From assembly GCA_004000515.1 (NCBI GenBank), contig CP034537.1:7275501-7339500 (forward strand): DNA of 64,000 nucleotides. The letters run 5' to 3'. Below, piece after piece: positions 9,699 through 19,755 of this stretch (position 1 is its first letter; the number at the start of each line of letters is the position of its first letter). This DNA is from Pseudomonas poae. GTDB taxonomy: Bacteria > Pseudomonadota > Gammaproteobacteria > Pseudomonadales > Pseudomonadaceae. The notes under the pieces are model-generated. The model was given only the letters and a program-made list of their open reading frames with translations, made no database searches and was not told the origin of the DNA. A program made the position numbers and the translations under genes.

Positions 9699-10734
9699 AT
9701 GACGCTTGCAGTCCAATTCACCCACGTTTCCCGTCAGTTCGGCGAAGTGAAAGCCGTTGACCGGGTTTCCATCGATATCCAGGACGGCGAGTTCTTTTCC
9801 ATGCTCGGTCCCTCGGGCTCCGGCAAGACCACGTGCCTGCGCCTGATCGCCGGGTTCGAGCAGCCGAGCGCAGGCTCGATCCGTATCCATGGCGAGGAGG
9901 CCGCTGGCTTGCCGCCGTATCAGCGCGACGTGAACACCGTGTTCCAGGATTACGCGCTGTTCCCCCATATGAATGTGCGCGACAACGTGGCGTACGGCCT
10001 CAAGGTCAAAGGCGTCGCCAAGACCGAGCGCCTGAACCGCGCAGAGGAAGCCTTGGGCATGGTCGCCCTCGGCGGCTACGGCGACCGCAAGCCGGTGCAG
10101 CTCTCCGGTGGCCAACGCCAACGGGTAGCCCTGGCCCGTGCGCTGGTCAATCGCCCGCGCGTGTTGCTGCTGGATGAACCGCTGGGCGCCCTCGACCTCA
10201 AAGCTGCGCGAGCAGATGCAAAGCGAGCTGAAAAAGCTGCAACGCCAACTGGGCATCACCTTTATTTTCGTGACCCACGACCAGACTGAAGCCCTGTCGA
10301 TGTCGGACCGTGTGGCGGTGTTCAACAAGGGCCGCATCGAGCAAGTCGACACCCCACGCAACCTGTATATGAAGCCGGCCACCGCCTTCGTGGCCGAGTT
10401 CGTCGGCACCTCCAACGTGATTCGCGGCGAGTTGGCCCAACGCCTCAGCGGCAGTGCCCAGCCGTTCTCGATCCGCCCGGAACACGTGCGCTTTGCCGAA
10501 GGCCCGCTGGGCGCCGGTGAAGTGGAAGTCAGCGGCCTGCTGCACGATATCCAGTACCAGGGCAGCGCCACCCGCTATGAGCTGAAACTGGAAAACGGCC
10601 AGGCGCTGAATATCAGCCAGGCCAACAACCAATGGCTGGATATCAGCAGCGGTCATCAGGTCGGTCAGTCCATCACCGCCCGTTGGGCGCGGGAAGCCAT
10701 GACTCCGCTGACCGAAATCGCAGGCGAGGTGTGA
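9699..10734 (+). CDS. ABC transporter ATP-binding protein, PotA/YdcT-like (frameshifted)
   Basis: Energises polyamine import. 344 residues when repaired. Walker [10 protein letters not shown] at about 37-45, Q-loop [13 protein letters not shown], signature [15 protein letters not shown], Walker [14 protein letters not shown]-loop [10 protein letters not shown], then a C-terminal TOBE domain ([13 protein letters not shown]). One extra A at 10199-10203 (CTCAAAGCTG for CTCAAGCTG) breaks the frame between Walker B and the H-loop. This leaves two overlapping ORFs. The permease gene follows after one base. Confidence 0.88.
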
Positions 10735-10735
10735 C

Positions 10736-11665
10736 ATGAGCCTGGCCCTTTCTCAACCGCCGATGCGCAGGTTTTCCAACCTGCTGTACCGCAAGCCCAA
10801 CCTGTACCTGGCGATGCTGTTGATACCGCCACTGATCTGGTTCGGCGCGATCTACCTGGGGTCGTTGCTGACCCTGCTGTGGCAAGGTTTCTACACCTTC
10901 GACGACTTCACCATGGCGGTCACGCCGGACCTTACCCTGGCCAACTTCGCGGCGCTGTTCCAGCCGTCGAACTTCGACATCATCGTGCGCACCTTGAGCA
11001 TGGCGATCGTGGTGTCCATCGCCAGCGCCATCGTGGCCTTCCCCATCGCCTATTACATGGCGCGCTACACCACGGGCAAGACCAAGGCGTTTTTCTACAT
11101 CGCGGTGATGATGCCGATGTGGGCCAGCTACATCGTCAAGGCCTACGCCTGGACCTTGCTGCTGGCGAAGGGCGGCGTCGCGCAGTGGTTTGTGCAGCAC
11201 CTGGGGCTGGAGCCGGTCTTGCAGTTCGTGCTGGGCATTCCCGGCGTAGGCGGCAGTACCTTGAGCACTTCGCACCTGGGGCGGTTCATGGTGTTCGTCT
11301 ATATCTGGCTGCCGTTCATGATCCTGCCGATCCAGGCCTCGCTGGAACGTTTGCCGCCGTCGTTGCTGCAAGCCTCGGCCGACCTTGGGGCCAAGCCACG
11401 CCAGACCTTCATGCAGGTGATCCTGCCGCTGTCGGTGCCGGGGATTGCTGCCGGTTCGATCTTCACGTTCTCGCTGACCCTGGGCGATTTCATCGTGCCG
11501 CAGCTTGTCGGGCCACCCGGTTACTTCGTTGGCGGCATGGTCTACGCGCAGCAAGGCGCCATCGGCAACATGCCCATGGCCGCGGCGTTCACCCTGGTGC
11601 CGATCGTGCTGATCGCGGTTTACCTGTCCATCGTCAAACGCCTGGGGGCCTTCGATGCACTCTGA
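10736..11665 (+). CDS. ABC transporter permease, PotB/YdcU-like
   Basis: 309 residues and about six membrane segments, the first at about 24-48 ([23 protein letters not shown]). The cytoplasmic EAA loop that docks the ATPase is [26 protein letters not shown]. The C-terminus overlaps the start of the next permease by 11 nt. First of two permeases of the putative polyamine importer. Confidence 0.9.
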   Translation: MSLALSQPPMRRFSNLLYRKPNLYLAMLLIPPLIWFGAIYLGSLLTLLWQGFYTFDDFTMAVTPDLTLANFAALFQPSNFDIIVRTLSMAIVVSIASAIVAFPIAYYMARYTTGKTKAFFYIAVMMPMWASYIVKAYAWTLLLAKGGVAQWFVQHLGLEPVLQFVLGIPGVGGSTLSTSHLGRFMVFVYIWLPFMILPIQASLERLPPSLLQASADLGAKPRQTFMQVILPLSVPGIAAGSIFTFSLTLGDFIVPQLVGPPGYFVGGMVYAQQGAIGNMPMAAAFTLVPIVLIAVYLSIVKRLGAFDAL

Positions 11666-12464
11666 AAAATCCTCGTTGGGCCTGAAGATCGCAGCCTGGG
11701 GCGGCTTGGTGTTCTTGCACTTCCCGATCCTGATCATCTTCCTGTACGCCTTCAATACCGAAGAAGCCGCGTTCAGTTTTCCGCCCCAAGGGTTCACCTT
11801 GAAGTGGTTCAGCGTGGCGTTCGCCCGGCCGGATGTGCTGGAAGCCATCAAGCTGTCGCTGCAGATCGCGGCTATCGCCACGTTGATCGCCATGGTGCTC
11901 GGCACGTTGGCCTCGGCCGCGCTGTATCGCCGTGAGTTCTTCGGCAAGCAAGGCGTGTCGCTGATGCTGATCCTGCCGATTGCACTGCCGGGGATCATCA
12001 CCGGTATCGCGTTGCTGGCAACGTTCAAGACGCTGGGCATCGAGCCCGGGATGTTCACCATCATCCTCGGCCACGCGACCTTCTGCGTGGTGATCGTCTA
12101 CAACAACGTGATCGCGCGCTTGCGCCGTACCTCCCACAGCCTGATCGAAGCTTCGATGGACCTGGGCGCCGACGGCTGGCAGACCTTCCGCTACATCATC
12201 ATGCCCAACCTGGGCTCGGCGCTGCTGGCCGGCGGCATGCTCGCCTTTGCGCTGTCGTTCGACGAAATCATCGTTACCACCTTCACCGCCGGCCACGAGC
12301 GCACCTTGCCGCTGTGGCTGCTCAACCAGTTGAGCCGCCCGCGCGATGTGCCGGTAACCAACGTGGTGGCGATGCTGGTGATGCTGGTGACGATGTTCCC
12401 GATTCTGGGTGCCTATTACCTCACGCGTGGCGGTGAAAGCGTGGCGGGGAGTGGCGGTAAATAA
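11655..12464 (+). CDS. ABC transporter permease, PotC/YdcV-like
   Basis: 269 residues, six membrane segments, starting with [24 protein letters not shown]. The EAA motif is [22 protein letters not shown]. Its start lies inside the upstream permease gene, so the pair is translationally coupled. It completes the YdcSTUV-like importer. The next gene, a PatD-like ALDH, matches the E. coli ydcSTUV-patD order. Confidence 0.9.
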   Translation: MHSEKSSLGLKIAAWGGLVFLHFPILIIFLYAFNTEEAAFSFPPQGFTLKWFSVAFARPDVLEAIKLSLQIAAIATLIAMVLGTLASAALYRREFFGKQGVSLMLILPIALPGIITGIALLATFKTLGIEPGMFTIILGHATFCVVIVYNNVIARLRRTSHSLIEASMDLGADGWQTFRYIIMPNLGSALLAGGMLAFALSFDEIIVTTFTAGHERTLPLWLLNQLSRPRDVPVTNVVAMLVMLVTMFPILGAYYLTRGGESVAGSGGK

Positions 12465-12493
12465 TTAACAACACATAGCCACCGTTGAAACAC

Positions 12494-12557
12494 GGAGCTG
12501 GCTTGCCTGCGATAGCAGTATCGACTGAAGCACCGCTATCGCAGGCAAGCCAGCTCC
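12494..12557. repeat. REP palindrome, CTGGCTTGCC subtype
   Basis: 23-nt inverted arms (12494-12516 and 12535-12557) between the permease and the second aldehyde dehydrogenase. The arm sequence (GGAGCTGGCTTGCCTGCGAT) differs from the element at 9518 and matches the one at 25905. Confidence 0.9.
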
Positions 12558-12613
12558 CACATTTGAATCGAGTTTCCTCAGGCAGCAACCGTCGTTTTGA
12601 GGAGAGTTGAACC

Positions 12614-14038
12614 ATGCAAACCAAATTACTGATCAACGGCCAACTGGTCGAAGGCGAAGGCCCGGCCCAAGCGGTGTTCAACCCGGCCCTCGGCCGCGTG
12701 CTGGTAGAAATCAACGAAGCCAGCGAAGCCCAGGTCGACGCCGCCGTGCGTGCCGCCGATGCGGCCTTTGAAAGCTGGTCACAAACCGCACCGAAAGATC
12801 GCTCCCTGCTGCTGCTGAAACTGGCGGACGTGATCGAGGCCCATGGCGAAGAACTGGCCAAGCTGGAGTCGGACAACTGCGGCAAACCCTACAGCGCCGC
12901 GCTGAACGACGAGATCCCGGCGATTGCCGACGTGTTCCGCTTCTTTGCCGGCGCCAGTCGCTGCATGAGCGGCTCGGCTGGCGGCGAGTACCTGCCGGGC
13001 CATACGTCGATGATCCGCCGCGACCCAGTGGGCGTGATTGCCTCCATCGCACCGTGGAACTACCCACTGATGATGGTCGCCTGGAAAATCGCCCCGGCGC
13101 TGGCTGCGGGTAATACCGTGGTGCTCAAGCCGTCGGAACAAACCCCACTGACCGCGTTGCGCATGGTTGAACTGGCCGCCGACATTTTCCCGGCCGGTGT
13201 ACTCAACCTGGTGTTTGGTCGTGGGCCAACGGTAGGCAGCCCGCTGGTGAACCACCCGAAAGTGCGCATGGTGTCGCTGACCGGCTCCATCGCGACCGGC
13301 GCGAATATCATCTCGAGCACGGCCGACAGTGTTAAGCGCATGCACATGGAACTGGGCGGCAAAGCGCCGGTGATCATCTTCAATGACGCGGACATCGATG
13401 CTGCCGTGGAAGGCATTCGCACCTTTGGCTTCTACAACGCCGGGCAGGACTGTACGGCCGCATGCCGCATTTATGCCCAGGCCGATATCTACGAGGCATT
13501 CGTCGAGAAACTCGGCGCCGCCGTCGCCAGCATCAAATACGGTTTGCAGGATGACCCTGGCACCGAACTGGGCCCGTTGATCACGGCGCAACATCGCGAC
13601 CGCGTGGCCGGGTTTGTCGAACGTGCCGTGGCGCAGCCGCATATTCGCCTGGTAACCGGCGGCAAGGCGGTGGAAGGCAATGGCTTCTTCTTTGAACCGA
13701 CGGTGTTGGCCGACGCGCAGCAGGACGATGAAATCGTGCGTCGCGAAGTGTTCGGGCCAGTGGTTTCCGTGACCCAGTTCAACGATGAAGCGCAGGTGCT
13801 GGGTTGGGCCAACGATTCGGACTACGGGCTGGCGTCGTCCGTGTGGACGACCGATGTGGGCCGCGCCCATCGTCTGGCTGCGCGCTTGCAGTACGGCTGC
13901 ACGTGGGTGAACACCCACTTCATGCTGGTCAGCGAAATGCCTCACGGCGGTCAGAAACTGTCGGGGTATGGCAAGGATATGTCCATGTATGGGCTGGAGG
14001 ACTACACCACTGTTCGGCATGTGATGTTCAAGCACTGA
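12614..14038 (+). CDS. patD: Gamma-aminobutyraldehyde dehydrogenase (PatD-like)
   Basis: 474 residues. Oxidises 4-aminobutyraldehyde, produced from putrescine or spermidine, to GABA with NAD+. Catalytic Glu246 in MELGGKAP, nucleophilic Cys280 in [10 protein letters not shown], Rossmann and linker motifs [35 protein letters not shown] precedes the ATG. Follows the importer, as patD follows ydcSTUV in E. coli, and precedes a spermidine dehydrogenase that would supply its substrate. Paralogue of 6811-8268. Confidence 0.88.
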   Translation: MQTKLLINGQLVEGEGPAQAVFNPALGRVLVEINEASEAQVDAAVRAADAAFESWSQTAPKDRSLLLLKLADVIEAHGEELAKLESDNCGKPYSAALNDEIPAIADVFRFFAGASRCMSGSAGGEYLPGHTSMIRRDPVGVIASIAPWNYPLMMVAWKIAPALAAGNTVVLKPSEQTPLTALRMVELAADIFPAGVLNLVFGRGPTVGSPLVNHPKVRMVSLTGSIATGANIISSTADSVKRMHMELGGKAPVIIFNDADIDAAVEGIRTFGFYNAGQDCTAACRIYAQADIYEAFVEKLGAAVASIKYGLQDDPGTELGPLITAQHRDRVAGFVERAVAQPHIRLVTGGKAVEGNGFFFEPTVLADAQQDDEIVRREVFGPVVSVTQFNDEAQVLGWANDSDYGLASSVWTTDVGRAHRLAARLQYGCTWVNTHFMLVSEMPHGGQKLSGYGKDMSMYGLEDYTTVRHVMFKH

Positions 14039-14065
14039 CGCGCAACCCTTGTAAAAGCGGGCTTG

Positions 14066-14154
14066 TGTGGGAGCGGGCTTGCCCGCGATTACGGATTGTC
14101 AGTCGAAAAGGCGATGACTGATCCACTGCCATCGCGGGCAAGCCCGCTCCCACA
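14066..14154. repeat. REP/REPIN palindrome
   Basis: 24-nt inverted arms (14066-14089 and 14131-14154) with core TGTGGGAGCGGGCTTGCCCG, between the aldehyde dehydrogenase and spermidine dehydrogenase genes. Confidence 0.92.
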
Positions 14155-14193
14155 TGAGCCTCCTCATAACAATAAATAATTCGTAGGTTCCCC

Positions 14194-16160
14194 ATGGACA
14201 TCACCCGCCGCGACTTCCTCAACGGCGTCGCCATTACCATTGCCGCCGGCATGACGCCGCTACAACTCCTGCAAGCCGCTCCCGATGGCCGCTACTACCC
14301 TCCTGCCCTCACCGGCCTGCGCGGCAGCCATGTGGGTTCGTTTGAAGTGGCGCACCAGATGGGCTGGGAAAAGAAGGTGTTCGACACCGAGAAACTGCCG
14401 ATCACCGAGGACTATGACCTGGTGGTGGTTGGCGGCGGGTTAAGCGGTTTGTCAGCGGCGTGGTTCTACCGCGAGAAGCATCCCAAGGCGAAGATCCTGA
14501 TCCTGGAAAACCACGACGACTTCGGTGGCCACGCCAAGCGCAATGAGTTCCAGGCCGGTGGCCGCATGATCATCGGCTACGGCGGCAGCGAAGCGTTCCA
14601 GTCGCCCAACCACCTCTACAGCAAGGAAGTGAACGGGCTGTTGAAGAAACTGGGGGTCAATATCAAGCGCTTCGAAACCGCCTTCGATCGCCAGTTCTAC
14701 CCGGGCCTGGGGCTGTCGCGCGGGGTGTTTTTCGACAAGGAAAACTTCGGCGAAGACAAACTGGTAACCGGCGATCCAACCCCATGGTGGCCGATGACAT
14801 TGCGCCGGACCAGTTGAATGCGCGCTCCCTGCAAGACTTCATCAATGATTTCCCCTTGCCGGCCGCAGACCGCCAAGCTCTGATCGAACTGCACACGGCG
14901 CCCAAGGACTATCTGCCAGGCAAATCGGCAGAGGAAAAAGCTGACTACCTGGCGGTCACCAGCTACCGCGACTTCCTGCTCAAGAACGTAGGCTTGTCGG
15001 AAGGTGCGGTGAAGTACTTCCAGAGTCGCACCAATGACTTCATGGCGTTGAGCATCGATGCCGTTGCATCGTCCGATGCCTACAGCGTGGGTTTCCCAGG
15101 CTTTGCCGGGATGAACCTGGCACCGATCAGCGAAGAAGCCGCGGCGGAAATGGAAGAGCCCTACATCTACCACTTCCCGGATGGCAATGCGTCGGTGGCC
15201 CGCCTGCTGGTGCGCAGCCTGATCCCTGGGGTTGCGCCGGGGCATACGATGGAAGACATCGTGCTGGCGCCCTTTGATTACGCCAAGCTCGATCAACCCA
15301 AAGCATCGGTGCGGGTGAGACTGAACAGTACGGCGGTGAGTGTGCGTAACGTCGGCGATGGCGTGCATGTCGGCTACAGCCGTGGCGGGCAACTCGCCCA
15401 GGTGCGCGGCAAGCGCTGCATCCTGGCCTGCTACAACATGATGATCCCTTACCTGCTCAAAGACCTGCCCGCGCCACAGGCCCACGCCTTGAGCCAAAAC
15501 GTGAAATACCCGTTGGTGTACACCAAGGTGGTCATTCGTAATTGGCAGTCGTTCCAGAAACTTGGGGTACACGAGATTTACGCGGCGACCCAACCGTACA
15601 GCCGGATCAAACTGGATTACCCGGTCAGCATGGGCGGCTACGACCACCCACGCGACCCGACGCAGCCGATTGGCCTGCACATGGTCTACGTGCCCACCAG
15701 CCCCAACAGCGGCATGAACGCACGTGACCAGGCACGCGCCGGACGGGGCAAGTTGTATGGGCAGACCTTTGAGCAGCTTGAGGCGCAATTGCGTGACCAG
15801 TTGCAACGCATGCTGGGCCCGGGTGGGTTCAATCATGAACGCGACATTCTGGCGATCACTGTCAACCGCTGGTCACATGGTTATGCGAGCTTCTCCAACA
15901 GCCTGTTCGATGACGCCGATGAAAGCGAAGCGTGGATGACCCTGGCGAAAAAACCGCTGGGGCATGTGAGCATTGCCAACTCGGATGCGGCGTGGAGCGC
16001 CTATGCGCACGCGGCGATTGATGAGGCGTTCAGGGCCGTGGGGAAGTTGCCTGAAATACAGTTTAAATGTGGGAGCGGGCTTGCTCGCGAATACGGTGTG
16101 TCAGTCGACACACCTGTGTTTGATGTATTGCTTTCGCGAGCAAGCCCGCTCCCACATTAG
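14194..16160 (+). CDS. spdH: Spermidine dehydrogenase SpdH (frameshifted; C-terminus reads into a REP element)
   Basis: FAD enzyme that cleaves spermidine at the secondary amine, giving 1,3-diaminopropane and 4-aminobutyraldehyde. A Tat-type start (DITRRDFLNG) points to export. The FAD-binding Rossmann motif is VVVGGGLSGLSAAWFY at about residue 75. The frame breaks at 14776-14784; one added base joins LVTGDP to MVADDIAPDQ. The C-terminus runs through the palindrome at 16066-16158 to a stop at 16158-16160. One extra T at 16062-16064 would instead give CAG TTT TAA and a 624-residue protein ending EIQF. The extended 31-residue tail is therefore probably an artefact. Confidence 0.85.
16066..16158. 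repeat. REP/REPIN palindrome overlapping the spdH 3' end
   Basis: 26-nt inverted arms (16066-16091 and 16133-16158) of the AATGTGGGAGCGGGCTTGCT type. As the sequence stands it is read as the last residues of SpdH. If the T run before it lacks a base, it lies just after the stop codon. Confidence 0.92.
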
Positions 16161-16391
16161 ATCCTCATGGTGTTTGAGTGCCGTGCCCAGACGCATAGTC
16201 GGAAACACCTTGTTTCACATGCAAAGCCATCACCCCGCTATCAATCATTTTTCCTACGTCATCGAACCGCTTAAGCTATCCGGCGTCTGTTTATTGTCCG
16301 TAGCGTTTGGTCGAAGGCATGTCCGAACCGTAATTTCTGATCCAGTACGTGCCAGGAACGGCGCAGGATTTGCTCACGACAGGTTGTCTCT

Positions 16392-18017
16392 ATGCACCGC
16401 AGGAATTTGCTCAAAGCGTCCATGGCCATTGCGGCTTACACCGGTTTATCGGCCAGCGGCCTGCTCGCTGCGCAGGCTTGGGCAGGCAACCGCGCCGCCG
16501 ATGGCAAGGCCGTGTCGTTCGATTTTGAAACGTTGAAGGCCCAGGCCAAGAGACTCGCCGGGACCGCGTATAAAGACACCAAACAGGTGCTGCCGCCGAC
16601 CCTGGCGACCATGACGCCGCAGAATTTCAACGCTATCGGCTATGACGGCAACCATTCGTTGTGGAAAGAACTGAACGGTCAATTGGACGTGCAGTTCTTC
16701 CACGTCGGCATGGGTTTCAAGACGCCCGTGCGCATGCACAGTGTCGACCCAAAGACCCGTGAAGCGCGCGAGGTGCATTTCCGCCCTTCGCTGTTCAACT
16801 ATGAAAAAACCACGGTAGACACCAAACAGCTGACCGGTGACCTGGGTTTCTCCGGCTTCAAGCTGTTCAAGGCGCCGGAACTGGATCGCCATGACGTGCT
16901 GTCGTTTCTGGGCGCCAGTTATTTCCGAGCGGTGGACTCCACGGGCCAGTACGGCCTGTCGGCCCGTGGCCTGGCCATCGATACCTACGCGAAAAAACGC
17001 GAGGAATTCCCCGACTTCACGCAGTTCTGGTTCGAAACCCCGGACAAGGACGCCACCCGCTTCGTGGTGTACGCCTTGCTCGACTCGCCAAGCGCCACGG
17101 GTGCCTATCGCTTCGATATCGACTGCCAGGCCAACCAGGTGGTAATGGCCATCGACGCCCATATCAATGCGCGTACCGCCATCGAACAACTGGGCATCGC
17201 ACCAATGACCAGCATGTTCAGTTGCGGCACCCACGAACGTCGGATGTGCGACACCATCCACCCGCAAATCCACGACTCGGACCGCCTGGCGATGTGGCGC
17301 GGCAACGGCGAGTGGATCTGCCGTCCGCTGAACAACCCGGCCAAGCTGCAGTTCAACGCGTTTGCCGACAAGGACCCGAAAGGTTTTGGCCTGGTGCAGA
17401 CCGACCATGAGTTCGCCAGCTACCAGGACACCGTGGACTGGTACAGCAAGCGCCCAAGCCTGTGGGTCGAGCCGACCACTGCTTGGGGCGAAGGCTCCAT
17501 CGACCTGCTGGAAATCCCTACCACCGGCGAAACCCTGGACAACATCGTGGCCTTCTGGACCCCGAAGACGCCTGTGGCCGCCGGCGACTCGCTCAACTAC
17601 GGCTACAAGCTGTACTGGAGCGCCCTGCCGCCGGTGAGCACGCCGTTGGCACAGGTCGATGCGACCCGTTCCGGCATGGGCGGCTTCACCGAAGGCTGGG
17701 CACCGGGCGAACATTACCCCGAAGTATGGGCCCGTCGTTTTGCCGTGGACTTCAAGGGCGGTGGCCTGGACCGCCTGCCGGCCGGCACCGGGATCGAGCC
17801 GGTGGTGACCTGCTCCCACGGCCAGGTGAAGGATTTCAGCGTGCTGGTGCTCGACAACATCAAGGGCTACCGCATCCTGTTTGACTGGTACCCGACCAGC
17901 GACAGCGTGGAGCCAGTGGAGCTGCGCCTGTTTATCCGCACCCAGGATCGCACCCTGAGTGAGACCTGGTTGTACCAGTACTTCCCGCCGGCACCGGAGC
18001 AGCGCAAGTACACCTGA
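16392..18017 (+). CDS. opgD: Glucan biosynthesis protein D (periplasmic osmoregulated glucan)
   Basis: 541 residues, MdoD/OpgD family, acting in the periplasm on the backbone of osmoregulated beta-glucans. The N-terminus has a twin-arginine signal ([16 protein letters not shown], then AAQAWA cleavage region). The mature start [20 protein letters not shown] and the motif [11 protein letters not shown] are characteristic. Full family length. It stands alone with its own terminator at 18026-18058 and is not functionally linked to the polyamine genes upstream. Confidence 0.92.
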   Translation: MHRRNLLKASMAIAAYTGLSASGLLAAQAWAGNRAADGKAVSFDFETLKAQAKRLAGTAYKDTKQVLPPTLATMTPQNFNAIGYDGNHSLWKELNGQLDVQFFHVGMGFKTPVRMHSVDPKTREAREVHFRPSLFNYEKTTVDTKQLTGDLGFSGFKLFKAPELDRHDVLSFLGASYFRAVDSTGQYGLSARGLAIDTYAKKREEFPDFTQFWFETPDKDATRFVVYALLDSPSATGAYRFDIDCQANQVVMAIDAHINARTAIEQLGIAPMTSMFSCGTHERRMCDTIHPQIHDSDRLAMWRGNGEWICRPLNNPAKLQFNAFADKDPKGFGLVQTDHEFASYQDTVDWYSKRPSLWVEPTTAWGEGSIDLLEIPTTGETLDNIVAFWTPKTPVAAGDSLNYGYKLYWSALPPVSTPLAQVDATRSGMGGFTEGWAPGEHYPEVWARRFAVDFKGGGLDRLPAGTGIEPVVTCSHGQVKDFSVLVLDNIKGYRILFDWYPTSDSVEPVELRLFIRTQDRTLSETWLYQYFPPAPEQRKYT

Positions 18018-18025
18018 TGCCAATG

Positions 18026-18058
18026 AATGTGGGAGCAGATCTGCTCCCACATTTTTTT
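18026..18058 (+). terminator. Rho-independent terminator of opgD, shortened REP palindrome
   Basis: Uninterrupted palindrome at 18026-18053 (core GGGAGCAGATCTGCTCCC) followed by a T run at 18052-18058. The arms begin like the REP elements nearby, so a collapsed REP seems to serve as terminator. Confidence 0.85.
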
Positions 18059-18067
18059 AAGGGTGGC

Positions 18068-18253
18068 TCAGAACCGCGACACACTCTTCATCGCCCCAAT
18101 CAGGTACCGCATCGCCACCTGGTCACTCTCGGTCAGCGCACGGTATTGCTCCACCAACTCAGCTTCTTCCAGACTCAACCTGCGGCCACGCAAGGACAAC
18201 CTGCGGGTAATAAATGACGCCACTGCACCCGCCACACCAAAGGACTTGGCCAT
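18068..18253 (-). CDS. Small hypothetical protein, 61 residues
   Basis: Starts MAKSFGVAGAVASFITRRLS and is followed by a charged helical stretch (SLEEAELVEQYRALTESDQVAMRYLIGAMKSVSR). The RBS AGGAG lies upstream of the ATG. No family recognised. The hydrophobic N-terminus and basic residues are compatible with a peripheral membrane peptide. It is convergent with opgD. Confidence 0.6.
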   Translation of the reverse strand: MAKSFGVAGAVASFITRRLSLRGRRLSLEEAELVEQYRALTESDQVAMRYLIGAMKSVSRF

Positions 18254-18476
18254 GGACTGCTACTCCTGATATCAATCAAACACTCCTGGTGCCCACCACC
18301 TGCATCCCGTGAAGCGCAATGCCTCCGTGAACAAACAGACTGACTCCCTGGGCCAGAAATCAGACTTACCCTAAGCGTAGAAACGATCTCGCCAAGCGTG
18401 CGTTTTTTTAGAGTAATCACTTAAATAGTTTCATCGGTTATAAATACCTACAGCGCAGTCTCACTGCGCTGCACAG

Positions 18477-18503
18477 AAAAAACCCACCGGATCAGGGTGG
18501 GTT
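18477..18503 (-). terminator. Terminator downstream of the XenA-like gene
   Basis: Hairpin AACCCACC/GGTGGGTT followed by a T run when read on the minus strand, 20 nt after the stop of the gene at 18524. A second palindrome (CAGCGCAGT/ACTGCGCTG, 18451-18471) lies beyond it. Confidence 0.8.
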
Positions 18504-18523
18504 CTGGTGCAGCTTCTGTAGGC

Positions 18524-19630
18524 TCAATCCCTCAGGTCAGACTCGTGAATCGGCTGGTCGCGATGAGTCGCCCGTTGATACTGCGCCGGCCAGATTGCCT
18601 TGCGTCCGCCAAGGTCATCATCGGCATGCAATGGCCAGTACGGATCACGCAACAGTTCCCGGGCCAGGAAGATGATGTCGGCCTGGCAGGTGCGCAAGAT
18701 GTGCTCGGCCTGGGCCGGTTCGGTGATCATGCCGACGGTGCCGGTGGCGATACCCGACTCTTTACGCACACGTTCGGCGAAGCGGGTCTGGTAGCCAGGG
18801 CCGGTGGGGATCTCGGCATTGGCGGCGGTGCCTCCGGAGGATACGTCGATCAAGTCCACGCCGAGGTCTTTCAGGCGGCGCGCCAGTTCCACGGTTTCAT
18901 CAGGGTTCCAGCCGTCTTCCACCCAGTCGGTGGCCGACACCCGCACAAACAGTGGCAGCTCCTGCGGCCAGGCTGCACGCACGGCCTGGGTCACTTGCAG
19001 CACCAGACGGATGCGGTTTTCAAACGAACCACCGTACTGATCCTGACGCTGGTTGCTGATGGGCGAGAGGAACTGATGCAGCAGGTACCCATGGGCGGCG
19101 TGGATTTCGACCACCTCGAAACCGGCGGTCAATGCGCGCTTGGCGGCCGCGACAAAGTCGGCGATCACTTGCTGGATCTGCCCTTCATCCAATGGCTTGG
19201 GCTGCGTGTGGTTGGGGTCGAAGGCAATCGGCGAAGGTCCCACCGGCACCCAACCGCCGTCGCCCGGTTTGACGCTGCCGTGCTTGCCGATCCACGGCCG
19301 ATGAGTGCTGGCCTTGCGCCCGGCGTGGGCCAGTTGAATCCCAGCCACTGCACCTTGGGCCGCGATAAACCGAGTGATGCGTTGCAGCGGCTCGATCTGG
19401 GCGTCGTTCCACAGTCCAAGGTCCTGGGCAGTGATGCGGCCATCGGCGGTCACGGCGGTGGCTTCGGTAAAAATCAGCCCGGCACCGCCCACGGCACGGC
19501 TGCCAAGGTGCACCAGGTGCCAATCATTGGCCAGGCCTTCTTCAGCGGAGTATTGGCACATCGGCGACACCGCTATGCGATTGAGCAGGGTCAATTGGCG
19601 CAGGGTATAGGGTTCGAGCAGCTGACTCAT
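18524..19630 (-). CDS. Old-yellow-enzyme family NADH:flavin oxidoreductase, XenA-like
   Basis: 368-residue FMN enzyme that reduces activated alkenes and nitro compounds. It belongs to the thermophilic-like OYE class: Cys25 in SPMCQYSA modulates the flavin, as in XenA/YqjM, and EIHAAHGYLLHQF supplies the paired histidines that bind substrate. FMN phosphate-binding region IATGTVGMI and ARELLRDPYWPL near the C-terminus. Monocistronic between its own terminator and the kup gene. The physiological substrate is not shown by the sequence. Confidence 0.88.
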   Translation of the reverse strand: MSQLLEPYTLRQLTLLNRIAVSPMCQYSAEEGLANDWHLVHLGSRAVGGAGLIFTEATAVTADGRITAQDLGLWNDAQIEPLQRITRFIAAQGAVAGIQLAHAGRKASTHRPWIGKHGSVKPGDGGWVPVGPSPIAFDPNHTQPKPLDEGQIQQVIADFVAAAKRALTAGFEVVEIHAAHGYLLHQFLSPISNQRQDQYGGSFENRIRLVLQVTQAVRAAWPQELPLFVRVSATDWVEDGWNPDETVELARRLKDLGVDLIDVSSGGTAANAEIPTGPGYQTRFAERVRKESGIATGTVGMITEPAQAEHILRTCQADIIFLARELLRDPYWPLHADDDLGGRKAIWPAQYQRATHRDQPIHESDLRD

Positions 19631-19720
19631 GGCGCACCTCTTCTGGTTCTGTGGGCACTGTTCAACAGTGCTTAGAGCCTAGTCGACAACGGTGGATTGC
19701 ACAGGGTTCAGATCGGAAAG

Positions 19721-19743
19721 CGGGAGCCGATTGCCGGCTCCCG
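19721..19743 (-). terminator. Hairpin after kup, possible terminator
   Basis: Perfect stem CGGGAGCCG/CGGCTCCCG with a 5-nt loop, 12 nt beyond the kup stop. No good T run follows on either strand, so termination function is uncertain. Confidence 0.4.
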
Positions 19744-19755
19744 TGCAGCAACCGC

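Noticed and set aside
10673..12296. Long minus-strand ORFs opposite the permease genes
   Set aside because: Overlap two good permeases with RBS and EAA motifs; no domain in the antisense frames.
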